From Leguminivora glycinivorella (Eukaryota; Arthropoda; Insecta; Lepidoptera; Tortricidae): a stretch of 64,000 nt of DNA. The notes under the pieces were generated by a model. It was not told the DNA's origin. It did no database searches and worked only from the letters and a program-made list of their open reading frames with translations. Made by a program: the position numbers and the translations under genes. Of the stretch, positions 1-10,207 are shown piece after piece. The stretch lies in contig NC_062997.1 in assembly GCF_023078275.1 (NCBI RefSeq), positions 124,001-188,000 of the forward strand, in the 5' to 3' direction. Within the stretch, counting starts at the first letter, position 1, and each line of letters starts with the position of its first letter.

Positions 1-204
1 CAAAAATTAGCACTGTCAGCTCAGCTGCCCAAAGCCCTCCCGCGCACGCGCGCAGCATCGTTATAACAATGCGTTTTTAGTTTTTTCGACACTGCGCGTA
101 TTCGCAGAAAGCCGGCGGACGTTAGCTTTGGGGAATAGACTTTTATGTAGGGTTTTAAAGATCTACGCACGACCCTGTAAATGACGAATAACAGTTCGGG
201 AGTA

Positions 205-325
205 GAAAGTAGTAGTAGTGTTAGTAAACTCTTTATTGTACAATTAATAACATAAAACACAGTAAATAACAGTAGGTACAAAGGCGAACTTATCCCTTTG
301 AGGGATTTCTTCCAGTTAACTTTCA
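205..325 (-). repeat. LINE 3' tail fragment (family F)
   Basis: Reverse complement of the tail seen at 19850 and 24497: a conserved 'AAGTTCGCCTTTGTAC' block, then an AATAAAG polyadenylation-like signal and a TACTAC-type trinucleotide tail. A 3' end of a non-LTR retrotransposon is the simplest reading. No coding sequence is attached. The adjoining 130-210 stretch (family G) recurs in inverted orientation at 32403-32485. Confidence 0.55.
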
Positions 326-431
326 GTGAATGAGAGGATAAAAAGAGATGAGGGTGACAAATGCAGCAACATGTACAACAAGGTACCAGAAAGACAAATA
401 ATTAAATAAATACACATATAATAAGTACTTA

Positions 432-640
432 GTCGTTGGCAACCCGAACCCTCCTTGGAACTTTACTTGTACACTCCTTTTTACTGTGTATTTAACAAAT
501 GGGGAATGTACAAGTTTCTAATGGGGTGGCAACGCGCATGTGACACTCTTTGAGTTGCAGGCGTCCATAGGTTACGGTGACCGCTTTCCATCAGGCAGGC
601 CGTACGCTTGTTTGCCACCGACGTAGTAAAAAAAAAGTAC
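432..640 (+). repeat. Repeat A copy, 5'-truncated
   Basis: Dispersed ~290-bp family. Conserved parts are 'AACCCTCCTTGGAACTT', a hairpin around 'TTGTACACTCC', and a 3' block ending 'TTTGCCACCGACGTAGTA' plus a short A run. Other copies are at 34235, 42010, 46166(-), 51285(-), 53630 and 56690. The A-rich 3' end suggests a retroposed sequence, but I see no clear Pol III boxes. Confidence 0.7.
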
Positions 641-702
641 TATATTGGCAAACCGTTTTGAACAGACCCCATGATCATGATCCATTCTGAATACTCCGTA
701 TA

Positions 703-1046
703 CAGGGTGTAAACCTAATACGGGCGAACCTCTTAACGGTGGTGAGTATAGGACATAAAAAATGGAATTAGATAACTTTTACTTTAAATTGAAATATTTT
801 TTTTATCCATACAAATTAATTCGGCCCTCAACGTAATGCAAACACACTCGCGTTTAACGCTAGTTGACAGTTGTCATTGATTGTCACCGCAAGAACGTTT
901 ACAATAACATTGTTGCTGGGATTTTTTTCAAAAACTCATTATGGGGTGAAAATTAAGAGTAACTCAAAAACACCTCTTAATTAATGATAACAATATTGAA
1001 TTATATGCCTGGTTTCATTTATCGTCTTTATTAGGTTTACGCCCTG
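703..1046. mobile_element. MITE M, TA-flanked, 344 bp
   Basis: Imperfect terminal inverted repeats of about 25 bp start 'CAGGGTGTAAACCTAATA' and end with the complement 'TTAGGTTTACGCCCTG'. TA dinucleotides flank both ends (701-702 and 1047-1048), as for Tc1/mariner-type insertion. It is non-coding. A second copy in opposite orientation, itself carrying two insertions, is at 22727-24426. Confidence 0.8.
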
Positions 1047-1420
1047 TATACTCTGTTCGAATTATAAAACAAATTGAATTCCTATTGACAGCTACGCGAA
1101 CATGAATAACATGATTAATCAGAATAAATAGGAAAGCCGTGGATTCCCAATCGTTTGAATAGACGAAAATACGTAAATGACTGTGCAATAAGTTGATTGG
1201 ATGTGGGTTGGCTCAAGGAGTTGATGTGGCTTGGTTTATAACCCCCCCCCCCCCATTTTAGGGGTGAGGGGTTAGAAATACCAAAAGACGTATGTAACTG
1301 CGTATAGACAGATAAGGTCTAAGAAAAAAACGTACCTCAAAACCATAAAGAAAAAGGTACGGTGGCGATACACCTTTAGGGGATGCTCGGCTAGATGGCG
1401 CTAATATTAATATTTGACAT
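1047..1420. other. Unassigned AT-rich sequence before the LTR element
   Basis: No gene or repeat recognised. It holds a C-homopolymer run at about 1243-1255. Its last five bases, GACAT (1416-1420), are the left target duplication of the LTR element that follows. Confidence 0.5.
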
Positions 1421-1509
1421 TGTTATGTATGTAGGTAGAAATAAGTATCGTTTGACAGTTAGTCATTAAATGGTCATCTTCAATACCACACCTAGTCTTT
1501 TATTTAACA
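1421..1509 (+). repeat. 5' LTR, 89 bp
   Basis: Begins TGTTATG and ends TTTAACA, giving TG..CA termini with a short inverted repeat (TGTTA/TAACA). By my base-by-base reading it is identical to 6489-6577. A candidate primer-binding site beginning TGGCGACGG follows at 1511 after a one-base spacer. Confidence 0.95.
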
Positions 1510-1565
1510 CTGGCGACGGGCTGGAAAAATACAGTTTTTTTTCTTGAAGATCGCGCGTGTACATC

Positions 1566-2543
1566 ATGTCGAAGGTATCGACTATCGGCAAGTTAAGTGA
1601 ATTTGATTTAACCAACGGGAATTGGCGAGTATATGTGGACAGAGTGGAAATGTTTTACAAGGTCAACTCGGTCACGGACGACATGAAGCTACCGATATTA
1701 ATCTCGGCCATCGGTGATGCAGCATATGAGCTAATGGTAACCCTATGTAGCCCTAAAAAGCCATCAGAATTAACATACGCTGAGGTTGTGAAAACAATGG
1801 AAAATCATCTCCAACCGCCACCGTCTGTATTGGCGGAACGTTTTCGCTTTCGTCAATGTCGTCAGGTCAAAGGTCAGTCTATAAAGGATTATGTAGCAGA
1901 ATTAAAGAAGTTATCTCGCTATTGTGATTTTTCAACAACACTTAATGATAATTTGCGCGATCAATTTGCATGTGGAATAAATAATGATTTATTTCGGCAA
2001 AGATTATTTACCGAATCAGAGTTAGATTTCGAAAAGGCTGTATCTATCGCATCGAACCTGGAGGCGGCGGAAAGAGATGCACTAGCGGTGGAGCCTAGCG
2101 GGGGCGCGGGGACGTCGGCGGAGGGGGTGCATCATGCGGGTACGAGCACAGCCAGGCCGAACACATCGCAATTTGCGGGCGCCTCACGACAACATGCAAA
2201 CATGGCGGCAGTGCATTTTAAAAACGGGTGCACGGCGTGCGGGGACCGTTATCATAACTTTAGTGAATGCAGATTCCAGAGTTTCGTGTGCAGTAGGTGT
2301 GGAAAGATGGGTCATTTAAGACGCGTTTGTCCGAATCCGATGGAGGATATCGGCGGAGCGGCGGCAGGAAGGCGGCGAGACGCCGGCGCCTCCACTGGCC
2401 GGGGGCGCGGTCGCGGTGGCCGCGCGGGCGCAGCGGAGGCCCACGCCGCAGTACTAATGCATATTGGCTACAAAACAACGAATATCAACCCATGGAGGAG
2501 CAAGAGTTTCCTGAGGACGAGTGTATTAATCAGATGTCCTTAG
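1566..2543 (+). CDS. gag: Gag polyprotein of Mag-like element
   Basis: 325 codons from the first in-frame ATG at 1566; the frame is open a few codons upstream only through GTG. Gag builds the cytoplasmic virus-like particle and packages element RNA. The N-terminal ~190 residues match the retrotransposon capsid pattern, including 'LAERFRFRQCRQVKGQSI' and the following 'YVAELKKLSRYCDF'. A low-complexity Gly/Ala/Ser linker follows. Two CX2CX4HX4C zinc knuckles lie at 2229-2270 (C-TA-C..H..C) and 2289-2330 (C-SR-C..H..C). An Arg/Gly-rich tail comes next. The 3' end overlaps the pol frame, which is -1 relative to gag. The product looks intact. Confidence 0.93.
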   Translation: MSKVSTIGKLSEFDLTNGNWRVYVDRVEMFYKVNSVTDDMKLPILISAIGDAAYELMVTLCSPKKPSELTYAEVVKTMENHLQPPPSVLAERFRFRQCRQVKGQSIKDYVAELKKLSRYCDFSTTLNDNLRDQFACGINNDLFRQRLFTESELDFEKAVSIASNLEAAERDALAVEPSGGAGTSAEGVHHAGTSTARPNTSQFAGASRQHANMAAVHFKNGCTACGDRYHNFSECRFQSFVCSRCGKMGHLRRVCPNPMEDIGGAAAGRRRDAGASTGRGRGRGGRAGAAEAHAAVLMHIGYKTTNINPWRSKSFLRTSVLIRCP

Positions 2544-4768
2544 CAGATTACAAACCGGTGAGCATAGCAATCAGTGTAAACAATATTCGTCTTATAATGG
2601 AGATTGACTCGGGGTGCGCTTTATCATGTGTTAGTGACAAGGTGTACGAGAAGTGTTTCCAGTCGGTACCGTTACGGAGTTGTGATTTAGTTTTAACAGT
2701 ATATGATTACGGTCAAATTAGACCATTAGGTTATATTAATGTACCAGTGGAGTGCAATAATATCAAAAAGAATCTCGATTTGTATGTCATTAAGGGGGGG
2801 AATCGTGAAACTAATTTGTTGGGACGGCAATGGATGGCACATTTAGGGTTACGTGCCGAAGTACCTTTACCCTTAAACTTTGTTGAGTCGGGAACGGAAA
2901 ATGAAATTGTAAATGATATCTTTTCCAGGCATAAAGAGTTATTTGATGGCGGGCTAGGACGGTTCACGGGCGGCACGGCGACGTTGCGCGTGCGGCCCGG
3001 CGCCGCCGCCGTGTTCCACCGCGCGCGCCCGCTGCCCTACGCGCTGCGCGAGCGCGTGGACGCGGAACTCGACTCCATGTTAAGCGCCGGCGTCATCGAG
3101 CCTGTGGACGCCTCCGACTGGGCCACGCCACTTGTTCCCATACGTAAGCCGGATGGCAGCTTACGCCTTTGTGCCGATTACAAGGTAACATTGAACAAAG
3201 TTTTATTGGTCGACAAATATCCCGTTCCGAGATTAGAAGATGTGTTTAGTAGTCTTAGCGGTAGTACTTATTTTACCAAACTGGACCTGTCTCAAGCTTA
3301 TTCGCAAGTAGTACTAGACGATGAATCAAAAAAATATACTGTCATTAACACGCACCGAGGTTTATTTTCCTACAATAGATTGGTTTTTGGCTTGGCATCG
3401 AGCCCTGGTATTTTTCAAAGGTTAATGAGTACGCTGTTGCAGGGCATTGATAACGTTGTTGTGTTTTACGACGATATATTAATTACGGGAAGTAATTTAA
3501 AACAACATTTAATAACGGTAAATACAGTATTAGATAGATTGCAGGCGCATGGCTTAAAATTAAAAAAGGAAAAATGCGTATTTTTACAGGATAAAGTTAG
3601 GTATTTAGGGTACGTTATTGACAAAAGTGGGTTAAGTGTGGATAAATCTAAAATAAAGCCGATCTTAGAAATGCCATACCCCAGTAATGTTAGTCAACTT
3701 AGATCTTTTTTAGGCATGGTGAATTTTTACGCTAAATTTGTAAAGGATCTTAGTAACTATTTGGCGCCACTTCACGCGTTGTTACAAAAATATACTAGAT
3801 GGCAGTGGGGAGAAAAACAGAAAGACGCTTTTAACAGGGTAAAGAGTATGTTGTCAAGCGCCGAGGTGCTCGCGCACTACGACCCCGGCTTGGACGTGGT
3901 GGTCACGAGCGACGCTAGCCCCTTCGCAGTAGGGGCTATTTTGGCTCACCGTTACGCGGACGGCTCCGAGCGCCCTCTGGCGTACGCGTCGCGCGCGCTC
4001 ACCGCGGCCGAGCGCAATTATAGCCAAATTCATAAAGAGGCGTTATCAATATACTTTGCAGTGAAACGCTTTCATCAATACTTGTATGGTAGGCGGTTTT
4101 CGTTGCGCACGGATCATAAGCCCTTGGTTAGTATTTTTGGACCGAATGTAGGTGTACCGAGTATGACAGCCAGTAGGTTACAGAGATGGGCTTTATGTTT
4201 ATCGGCATATGATTTCGACATAGAATATGTGAAATCAGAACAAAACGTGGCTGACGTTTTATCAAGGCTTATTAAAGCGCATAAACTAAGTGAAGTGGAG
4301 AATGAGAAAAGAGAGCCCGAACAAACTTACCTTCACTTTGCGTCCGACGCCCTGTTATTAGATTACAAAGTGCTAAAGAATGAAACAAAAAAAGATCCGT
4401 TACTGTCTCGGGTAACTAGTTTTATTTTAGATGGGTGGCCAGATGCCGTAGATATTGAACAATTGAAACCGTATTTCAACCGTAGAAATGAACTTTATTT
4501 AGAACTTGGAGTCATTATGTGGGGTCACAGGGTGGTAATACCGGTGGGCTGCCAGGACAAGGTTATTAGGGAACTTCATGAAACACATATGGGGGTTGTA
4601 AAGACCAAATCTTTAGCGAGAAGTTATGCCTGGTTCCCGGGCATCGATGAAGCGATCGAGCGGACGTGCACGGCGTGCGGCGTGTGCGCGGCGACGGCCA
4701 GCGCGCCGCCGGCGCAGGCCCGCGCGCCTGGCCGTGGCCGGAGCGCCCGTGGACCAGGTTGCACATAG
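2297..4768 (+). CDS. pol: Pol polyprotein, N-terminal part (PR-RT-RNase H-IN zinc finger), truncated by frameshift
   Basis: The frame opens after a TAG at 2294-2296 with no ATG required. It overlaps gag by 247 bp in the -1 frame, so expression presumably needs -1 frameshifting; I could not pick out a canonical slippery heptamer. Visible domains: aspartic protease with DSG (codons 2606-2614) followed by Cys; reverse transcriptase with the FYDDILI catalytic box (YDD at 3467-3475); RNase H with a SDAS motif (Asp at 3911) and 'TDHKPL' near 4110; and the integrase HHCC zinc finger (His from 4577, Cys from 4667). The frame then leaves the family pattern at about 4735 in a GC-rich stretch and stops at 4766-4768. 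The integrase core continues in another frame. A one-base indel or sequencing error is likely. Confidence 0.92.
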   Translation: MWKDGSFKTRLSESDGGYRRSGGRKAARRRRLHWPGARSRWPRGRSGGPRRSTNAYWLQNNEYQPMEEQEFPEDECINQMSLADYKPVSIAISVNNIRLIMEIDSGCALSCVSDKVYEKCFQSVPLRSCDLVLTVYDYGQIRPLGYINVPVECNNIKKNLDLYVIKGGNRETNLLGRQWMAHLGLRAEVPLPLNFVESGTENEIVNDIFSRHKELFDGGLGRFTGGTATLRVRPGAAAVFHRARPLPYALRERVDAELDSMLSAGVIEPVDASDWATPLVPIRKPDGSLRLCADYKVTLNKVLLVDKYPVPRLEDVFSSLSGSTYFTKLDLSQAYSQVVLDDESKKYTVINTHRGLFSYNRLVFGLASSPGIFQRLMSTLLQGIDNVVVFYDDILITGSNLKQHLITVNTVLDRLQAHGLKLKKEKCVFLQDKVRYLGYVIDKSGLSVDKSKIKPILEMPYPSNVSQLRSFLGMVNFYAKFVKDLSNYLAPLHALLQKYTRWQWGEKQKDAFNRVKSMLSSAEVLAHYDPGLDVVVTSDASPFAVGAILAHRYADGSERPLAYASRALTAAERNYSQIHKEALSIYFAVKRFHQYLYGRRFSLRTDHKPLVSIFGPNVGVPSMTASRLQRWALCLSAYDFDIEYVKSEQNVADVLSRLIKAHKLSEVENEKREPEQTYLHFASDALLLDYKVLKNETKKDPLLSRVTSFILDGWPDAVDIEQLKPYFNRRNELYLELGVIMWGHRVVIPVGCQDKVIRELHETHMGVVKTKSLARSYAWFPGIDEAIERTCTACGVCAATASAPPAQARAPGRGRSARGPGCT

Positions 4769-5637
4769 ACTTTTTGGGGCCCCTCGCAGGTATTATGTAC
4801 CTGGTAATAGTAGATGCGTGCTCTAAATGGATTGAAGTCATCAAAATGGCGAGTACCACTGCGGCCGCGGTCATCTCTAAGTTGCGAGAAATTTGGGCTA
4901 GATTTGGTATACCCAAACAAGTAGTATCGGACAATGGACCTCCCTTTACTAGCCAGGAATTCGGGTTTTTCATGAAAAATAATGGTGTAGAGCATATATT
5001 TACAGCCCCCTATCATCCTTCGTCGAATGGGGCCGCAGAGGGCGCTGTAAAGATATGTAAACACGTTTTGCTTAAAGCACAAAAACAGCAACTTGATGCA
5101 GAAGTAGCTCTTAGTAGATTCCTTTTAATTTATAGAAATACAGTACATAGTACGACGGGAGACAGTCCTGCCAACATTTTACAAGGTAGAGGTTTACGCA
5201 CGCGGCTGGATTGTTTAAAACCAGAAAGAGGGGCGCAAGCGCGCGAGGCGCAGGCGCGGCAACAGCGCGCCGCCGGCGGTGCCCACCGTAGCTTCCTCGC
5301 AGGGGATACGATTTGGTACAGAAATTACAGTTCTAGGAATGCGGACAAGTGGCTCGAAGGTACTATTAAAGAAAGTTTAGGTAGCTCCGATTATGCATTA
5401 GAAACTAGTAAAGGGGAAATTGTACATCGGCATGTCGACCAAATAAAGCGGCGTTCACGTAATAGTTTGTGGCTTTTCCCGGGTGGCGAGGCCCAGTCTG
5501 GAGCCACGGGCTCGAGCAGTCCGGGGGAGCGCGGGGCCCGAGCGCCGCCGCCTGACCCGCCTGCGAGGTATCAGCCTCCTAGGGTTCGAAATCCACCAAT
5601 ACGATATGGATTTGAAGAAGTGTTTTTTTTTAACTAG
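4735..5637 (+). pseudogene. pol: Pol C-terminal part: integrase core and C-terminal domain, displaced frame
   Basis: Continuation of pol in a different frame; that frame is open from before 4666, but coding similarity begins at about 4735. The rve-type D,D(35)E core is complete: Asp in DFLGP (4768-4770), Asp in SDNGPPF (4930-4932) and Glu in GAAEGAV (5038-5040), with 35 residues between the last two. A C-terminal 'HVDQIKRR' segment (about 5430) matches the Ty3/Gypsy integrase tail. The product would insert element cDNA. Without its own start or the upstream domains it cannot be made normally from this copy. Confidence 0.9.
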
Positions 5638-6488
5638 AGCAATTTCATTTTTCTTTCTCGTAATTAAAATTAAGTTTAGAGTGTTATCCATTTCAAGTGA
5701 AAAATATACCACTGGGGTCAAAATTCTTTAGCTATATAGGTATTATATAATGTTGTATGGAGACTAACATAATCTAAAGATACCTAAGTGTCTATATTCA
5801 TATATTCATATTCATATTCATTTATTCATAAAATTAACAATTTTACATGTCAAAGTTAAAGTTAAATTATCATAATTAGGGTACAATACAATATTACATC
5901 AACATATAAATCAATATTATATCAACAGCATAACTATGTATACTGGGGTTTAGTTTTAATAATATTAGGGTAGCAAACTACCTATAAGTAAATTGTAGAA
6001 TGTAAGATTTATGTACCTACTTAGCGAATGTTGGAGATAACGTTAGCAACATTAAATATGTAGTGGCCAAACTATTTATTGTCATGGATAGAGTAATAGT
6101 TACCTAATAAATATTAAGCGCAGTCTTACCCTAGAATAATTAACTATGTATGATGTACCTTCTAGGTAGTACATACTTACCTGTTTATTAACTTTAATTA
6201 GTTATAAGATAAATAATGTATTTACATACAAAACTTTCTTTTGTTTTCTTTGCGACGCAGTGTTTGCGTTGCATGTTTTTTTTTTTTATATGGTCAGTTG
6301 GGAAATAGGTACCTACAATTAAAAGATATTTACCTTTTAAGGTAAACAACAATTAAAAGGTAAACAAGTGATAAGCATAGGTGGCGGTAAACGTGTATGT
6401 ACCTATTTAGACTGACCACGTCAGATAAAAGTTATTTGTGTAATTTGATTTAATTTAATAAAATAAATCTTTAAAATAACGGTGGAGG
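5638..6488 (+). other. 3' untranslated part of the Mag-like element
   Basis: AT-rich and non-coding, with no env-like frame. It contains a short ATATTCAT-type microsatellite near 5790-5830. The last bases before the 3' LTR, GGTGGAGG at 6481-6488, are a weak polypurine-tract candidate. Confidence 0.7.
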
Positions 6489-6577
6489 TGTTATGTATGT
6501 AGGTAGAAATAAGTATCGTTTGACAGTTAGTCATTAAATGGTCATCTTCAATACCACACCTAGTCTTTTATTTAACA
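6489..6577 (+). repeat. 3' LTR, 89 bp
   Basis: Identical by eye to 1421-1509. It is followed directly by the right target duplication GACAT. Confidence 0.95.
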
Positions 6578-6784
6578 GACATTTTAACACATAAATCAAG
6601 CTAAGAATATGGGCCAAATTTTCAAAACTGAGGTTCAAAAGTTTTAAGCTTGTGTCGAGAGATGGCAGTCTATGCACTGTAATTACACATTTTACTTTGA
6701 CAGTAACTCTCTATAATACTCGATCCTCTTTGGACATACTTAGAAAGAAACAAAAACTCGCTATACCTTCAACTATCTTCCTTT

Positions 6785-7154
6785 AAAAAAACCGGCCAAG
6801 AGCGTGTCGGGCCACGCTCAGTGTAGGGTTCCGTAGTTTTCCGTATTTTTTTCATTTTTAAATACCTATCCAACAATATATCACACGTTGGGGTTGGAAT
6901 GAAAAGAAATATCAGCCCCACTTTACATGTAGGGGGGGTACCCTAATAAAACATTTTTTTCCATTTTTTATTTTTGCACTTTGTTGGCGTGATTGATATA
7001 CATATTAGTACCAAATTTCAGCTTTCTAGTGCTAACGGTTACTGAGATTATCCGCGGACGGACGGACGGACGGACGGACGGACGGACGGACGGACGGACA
7101 GACAGACATGGCGAAACTATAAGGGTTCCTAGTTGACTACGGAACCCTAAAAAC
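6785..7154 (+). repeat. Repeat C copy with GGAC tetranucleotide tract, internally deleted
   Basis: Starts 'AAAACCGGCCAAGAGCGTGT' and ends 'GACTACGGAACCCTAAAAA'. It lacks the middle ~200 bp present at 54762 and 55830. A (GGAC)n tract lies near 7055-7098. Reverse-frame peptides of repeated SVRP are microsatellite artefacts. Other copies: 42474, 47235 (partial), 54762, 55830, 59983(-). Confidence 0.85.
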
Positions 7155-7285
7155 CTCGTCAATTCGTCGCTCCGTTTTGCCGCGAAAGACGGACAAACAA
7201 ATATGGATACATATAATATTTCGGAACAAAAGCAGTAAAGTAATCTTCAGTTTACTTTTTTTTTAAATATTAATAATTCATAACG

Positions 7286-7534
7286 TAACCACAAAATTAA
7301 AATTTTGAAAAAACCCCCGACCGCGACATAGTAGACCGGTTTTCATGAAAAATGGCTAAGAACACTCCCGACTAACACAGCTTTCAGACGAAAAAAAAAC
7401 TAAGTCTAAATCGGTTCATCCGTTATTCGGGAGCTACGATGCCACAGATCGACACACACACACACACACAAGCAGAAAGACAGACAGACACGTCAAACTT
7501 ATAACACCCCGTCGTTTTTGCGTCGGGGGTTAAA
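7286..7534 (-). repeat. Repeat B copy
   Basis: Abundant family. In sense orientation it begins 'TAACCCCCGACGCAAAAACG' (a small hairpin), has a CTGT/GTCT tetranucleotide tract, a conserved 'GGCATCGTAGCTCCCGAACG' block, and ends 'TTTTGTGGTTAGGTTA'. Termini TAACC..GGTTA form a 5-bp inverted repeat. Non-coding. Confidence 0.85.
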
Positions 7535-7837
7535 AACAAGGGGAAAACATTTTTTTAAATCATCGCACTGCAAATTCCTTTACCGCCTATGACTTGTAAC
7601 ACCCTTCACACGCTCTTTTACCCTCCCAAAGTACGAATGTTCAATATCCTGTATATTATTCTTTACATACTTTTTATTCGCACTCGGGATGTAAAAGAAA
7701 TTGCACAGTGATATATCGCCTTTTTCGATCCCACGCTTACGAGGTAATGAGATGAAATATCTTCATACAAATGGAGTCCTCATTTCCCCCCCCGAGTAAA
7801 AGGAACTTGGATATTGATATTATGGAAAATATATTTA

Positions 7838-8262
7838 GACGACCGGTCTGGCTCAGTCGGTAGTGACCCTGCCTGCTAAGGCACTGGTCCCACCGCGAGC
7901 TAGTAAGCTATGAGCTATCGGCTATAAAAACGAACAAAAGATAATCACTCCCGCGTAAATAAAAGAGACACGGCGATGTTTATAGTTACTCGCCCAGCGG
8001 TGAGCTATTATTGAACGAATTTCACGAAATCGAATGGCCGAGATTAAAAAATCGGCCCCCGAATCCCGGTAAGGGCATTTATTTGTGATGAGCACAGATG
8101 TTTGTTCCTGAGTCATGGATGTTTTCTATGTATATAAGTATGTATTTATCTATTTAAGTATGTATATCGTCGCTTAGCACTCATAGTACAAGCTTTGCTT
8201 AGTTTGGGGCTAAGTTGATCTGTGTAAGGTGTCCCCAATATTTATTTATTTAGGTATTTATT
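7838..8262 (+). mobile_element. tRNA-derived SINE-1 copy interrupted between A and B boxes
   Basis: SINE-1 consists of a tRNA-like head (A box around 'TGGCTCAGTCGGTAG', B box 'GGTTCGAATCC'), a body with 'CAGATATTTGTTCCTGAGTC', and a tail ending 'GGTGTCCCCAATATTTATT'. In this copy about 185 bp of foreign sequence (about 7882-8062) separates the two promoter boxes, and the B box is damaged. Part of the foreign segment recurs inverted at 41783-41824. Other copies: 21422, 25405, 45354, 57428(-), 61882(-). Confidence 0.8.
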
Positions 8263-8282
8263 TCGAAAATGTATGTATGTAC

Positions 8283-8416
8283 AGTCAACCAATTGGAACC
8301 CTAGGCCACTCTACAACCATGTCAAAATAACAAGCAGTAAGAGATTTCTTACAAGCTGATTTATAACGTCACTATGACATAGTTCTACAGTGGCCTAGGG
8401 TTCCAATTGGTTGACT
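8283..8416. mobile_element. 134-bp palindromic MITE (V)
   Basis: Terminal inverted repeats of at least 26 bp: 'AGTCAACCAATTGGAACCCT' onward is answered by 'AGGGTTCCAATTGGTTGACT' at the right end. The whole unit could fold into a hairpin. Non-coding. Confidence 0.85.
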
Positions 8417-8839
8417 ATACTTACCTATCACGTATAGTTTTTTTCATTATTGTACAAATTAGGATCAAGTGAAAAATTAGTTTAGGTAATACGAATTTTT
8501 AACTGTTAACTTTTATAATAATTAGATATTTAAAAAAATCTGACTTACAACAGTGCAATGAAACAAACATAAGATTTCAAAAAGGACTTCGGATTATAGA
8601 TAACGCAGTGTCAATTTTACGATTACATTCGATTTTGTCCGAAATCCACGGCCATTTTTGCCTTACTCGAAAAATGTCACGACGGTACTTTTTTTTCCTT
8701 AAATTTTCTACTCCTTATGAAAGTTGAAATTCAACTACGATTAAAATTCATCAATATGTGTTATAATACGGCCTAATATAATTTCATAGTGCTGTAGGTT
8801 CATGAAATGCTGTTGTAATTTATTAGTTATTTTAACCTT

Positions 8840-9232
8840 CGTTTAAAGCAAAGTTTGTTTAACTTTCGTGCCTTGATACCCTCGCAACGCTCAAGATTCC
8901 ACTTCCAATATTGGAATCTTTCGCTTGCTCAGGTATCAATATTGGCACGTGCGGTTAAACAACTACTTTGCCCCCTTGTAAAACACAAAATTTTTCACCA
9001 CACCAACACGAACAAAATACTGACTATAAAACATCAAAATAAATTAAATTTGACAATTTATTCAATATTTATGATTCGAAATCATCATTTATATGTAAAA
9101 TCTAGCAGCCAGATTAAGACATCGAGTTAAAATTTGTATGAAATTACTTTGCCCCCTTGTGGATAAAATGCAATTTTGCTATCTGTTTTCGAATAGCAAA
9201 GAAAGCCTTCACCAGTTGGTGTGGTGAAAATG
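8840..9232 (+). repeat. Repeat J copy (arrangement 1)
   Basis: Contains a foldback-prone core around 'CCAATATTGGAATCTTTCGC', then 'TTTGCCCCCTTGTA' and a shared right half with 'ATACTGACTATAAAACATC'. The core is inverted relative to the copy at 35497-35930. Non-coding; the frame at 8855-9130 has no recognisable protein. Confidence 0.7.
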
Positions 9233-9242
9233 AATAAATATA

Positions 9243-9424
9243 ATCCATACTAATATTATAAATTGGAAAGTGTGTGTGTCTGTTTGTTTGTCCGTCTTTC
9301 GCGGCTAAAAGGAGCGGTGAATTGACTTGATTTTTTCAGTGAATATAGTTGAAGGGATGGAAAGTGACATAGTCTACTCTTTGTCTCTTTCTAACGCTAG
9401 CGAATCCGCGGGAAAAAGCTAGTA
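9243..9424 (+). repeat. Repeat R copy
   Basis: The family is bounded by 'CCATACTAATATTATAAA' and 'AAAAAGCTAGT', and contains a block related to 'GCCGTGAAAGACGGACAAAC'. Members are at 25210(-), 29265(-, interrupted) and 29776(-), with fragments at 7153, 24440 and 43555. Widespread in lepidopteran sequence as far as I recall. Confidence 0.7.
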
Positions 9425-9429
9425 TAATA

Positions 9430-10174
9430 TAAAATATACAGGTGGGGAATTGGGAACCGCGTTTGTACAAAAGCCCGATTTCGGGAGGTCGATCGTTCCC
9501 CTTCGTCTTCAAGGTGTAAAAAGAAAATAAAAAGGTACCGTGTTTGATCAGATTTCGAATGTATTACTGTAAGAAAAAGTATTGGAAATCCATCTTATCT
9601 CAAAAGATCCACGAACAAATTGTATAACCTAAACCAATATTAACTAAGGTATAGTCAGCAACCGAGTTGTGAATATAGATACATTGAAAAAATATGTAAC
9701 ACACTGTTGTAGAGCTGTGCAGCTGGTTCTAGTGGGCGAGAAATAACAATTCCATGTGTGGCCGGGTGAACAACCATTTATTTTATGTATTCACATTAAC
9801 GTATGAATCAAGAAGGTATTTAAGAAGACATTTTTTCTATTGTTGTCAACAAACGTTTCCATAGCAACCGACATAATATAAAAATAGGTTTAATTTCTGT
9901 TGGATCCTCCAACACACACCTTAATGTACAAGTCTCAATAAAAATATCGCTAGCGCGATGTAGAAATCAAGTCAGTGCAACGACATCTATTGTGACATTT
10001 AGTAAACATATAACTGCGGATATCTCTGAAAATCTCCATGAAAACCGAACTTTTAGATACAGACTCTTAATTAGCAACTGTAATAATATTTCAGAGATAA
10101 TATTATACGCCATTTACGCCAACAAACTGCTCCGCAGTTTGGCGAAACATTAATGTAAGGTACCCACAGTAAAT
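9430..10174. other. Unassigned intergenic sequence
   Basis: No gene, tRNA or repeat recognised. Only a few short inverted stretches are visible near 10010-10110. Confidence 0.4.
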
Positions 10175-10207
10175 TGTAATTTGATAAATACTAAAATACT
10201 CGTCGTT

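Larger units (their letters stand above)
1421..6577 (+). mobile_element. Mag-like Ty3/Gypsy LTR retrotransposon, 5157 bp
   Basis: Flanked by a perfect 5-bp target duplication GACAT (1416-1420 and 6578-6582). LTRs are only 89 bp and appear identical, which implies recent insertion. The internal part holds gag with two zinc knuckles and pol in the order protease, RT, RNase H, integrase. Very short LTRs and a two-knuckle Gag are features I recall for Bombyx Mag, so the Mag lineage is the best placement. One frameshift in pol at about 4735 and the consequent stop at 4766-4768 make this copy non-autonomous, unless that site is an assembly error. About 850 bp of AT-rich non-coding DNA separates the pol stop from the 3' LTR. 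Confidence 0.95.

Noticed and set aside
1557..1568. Gag start at 1557
   Set aside because: 1557 is GTG; the first ATG in frame is 1566. The apparent starts of the pol frames at 2297 and 4666 are also GTG and have no meaning as initiation sites.
2260..2478. Minus-strand frames overlapping gag/pol (2260, 2731, 4566, 4624, 5455)
   Set aside because: Shadows of the GC-rich coding strand of the LTR element, with no domain resemblance.
5638..6488. Possible env gene between pol and the 3' LTR
   Set aside because: AT-rich with stops in all frames; no signal peptide or membrane protein frame. The element is a plain retrotransposon.
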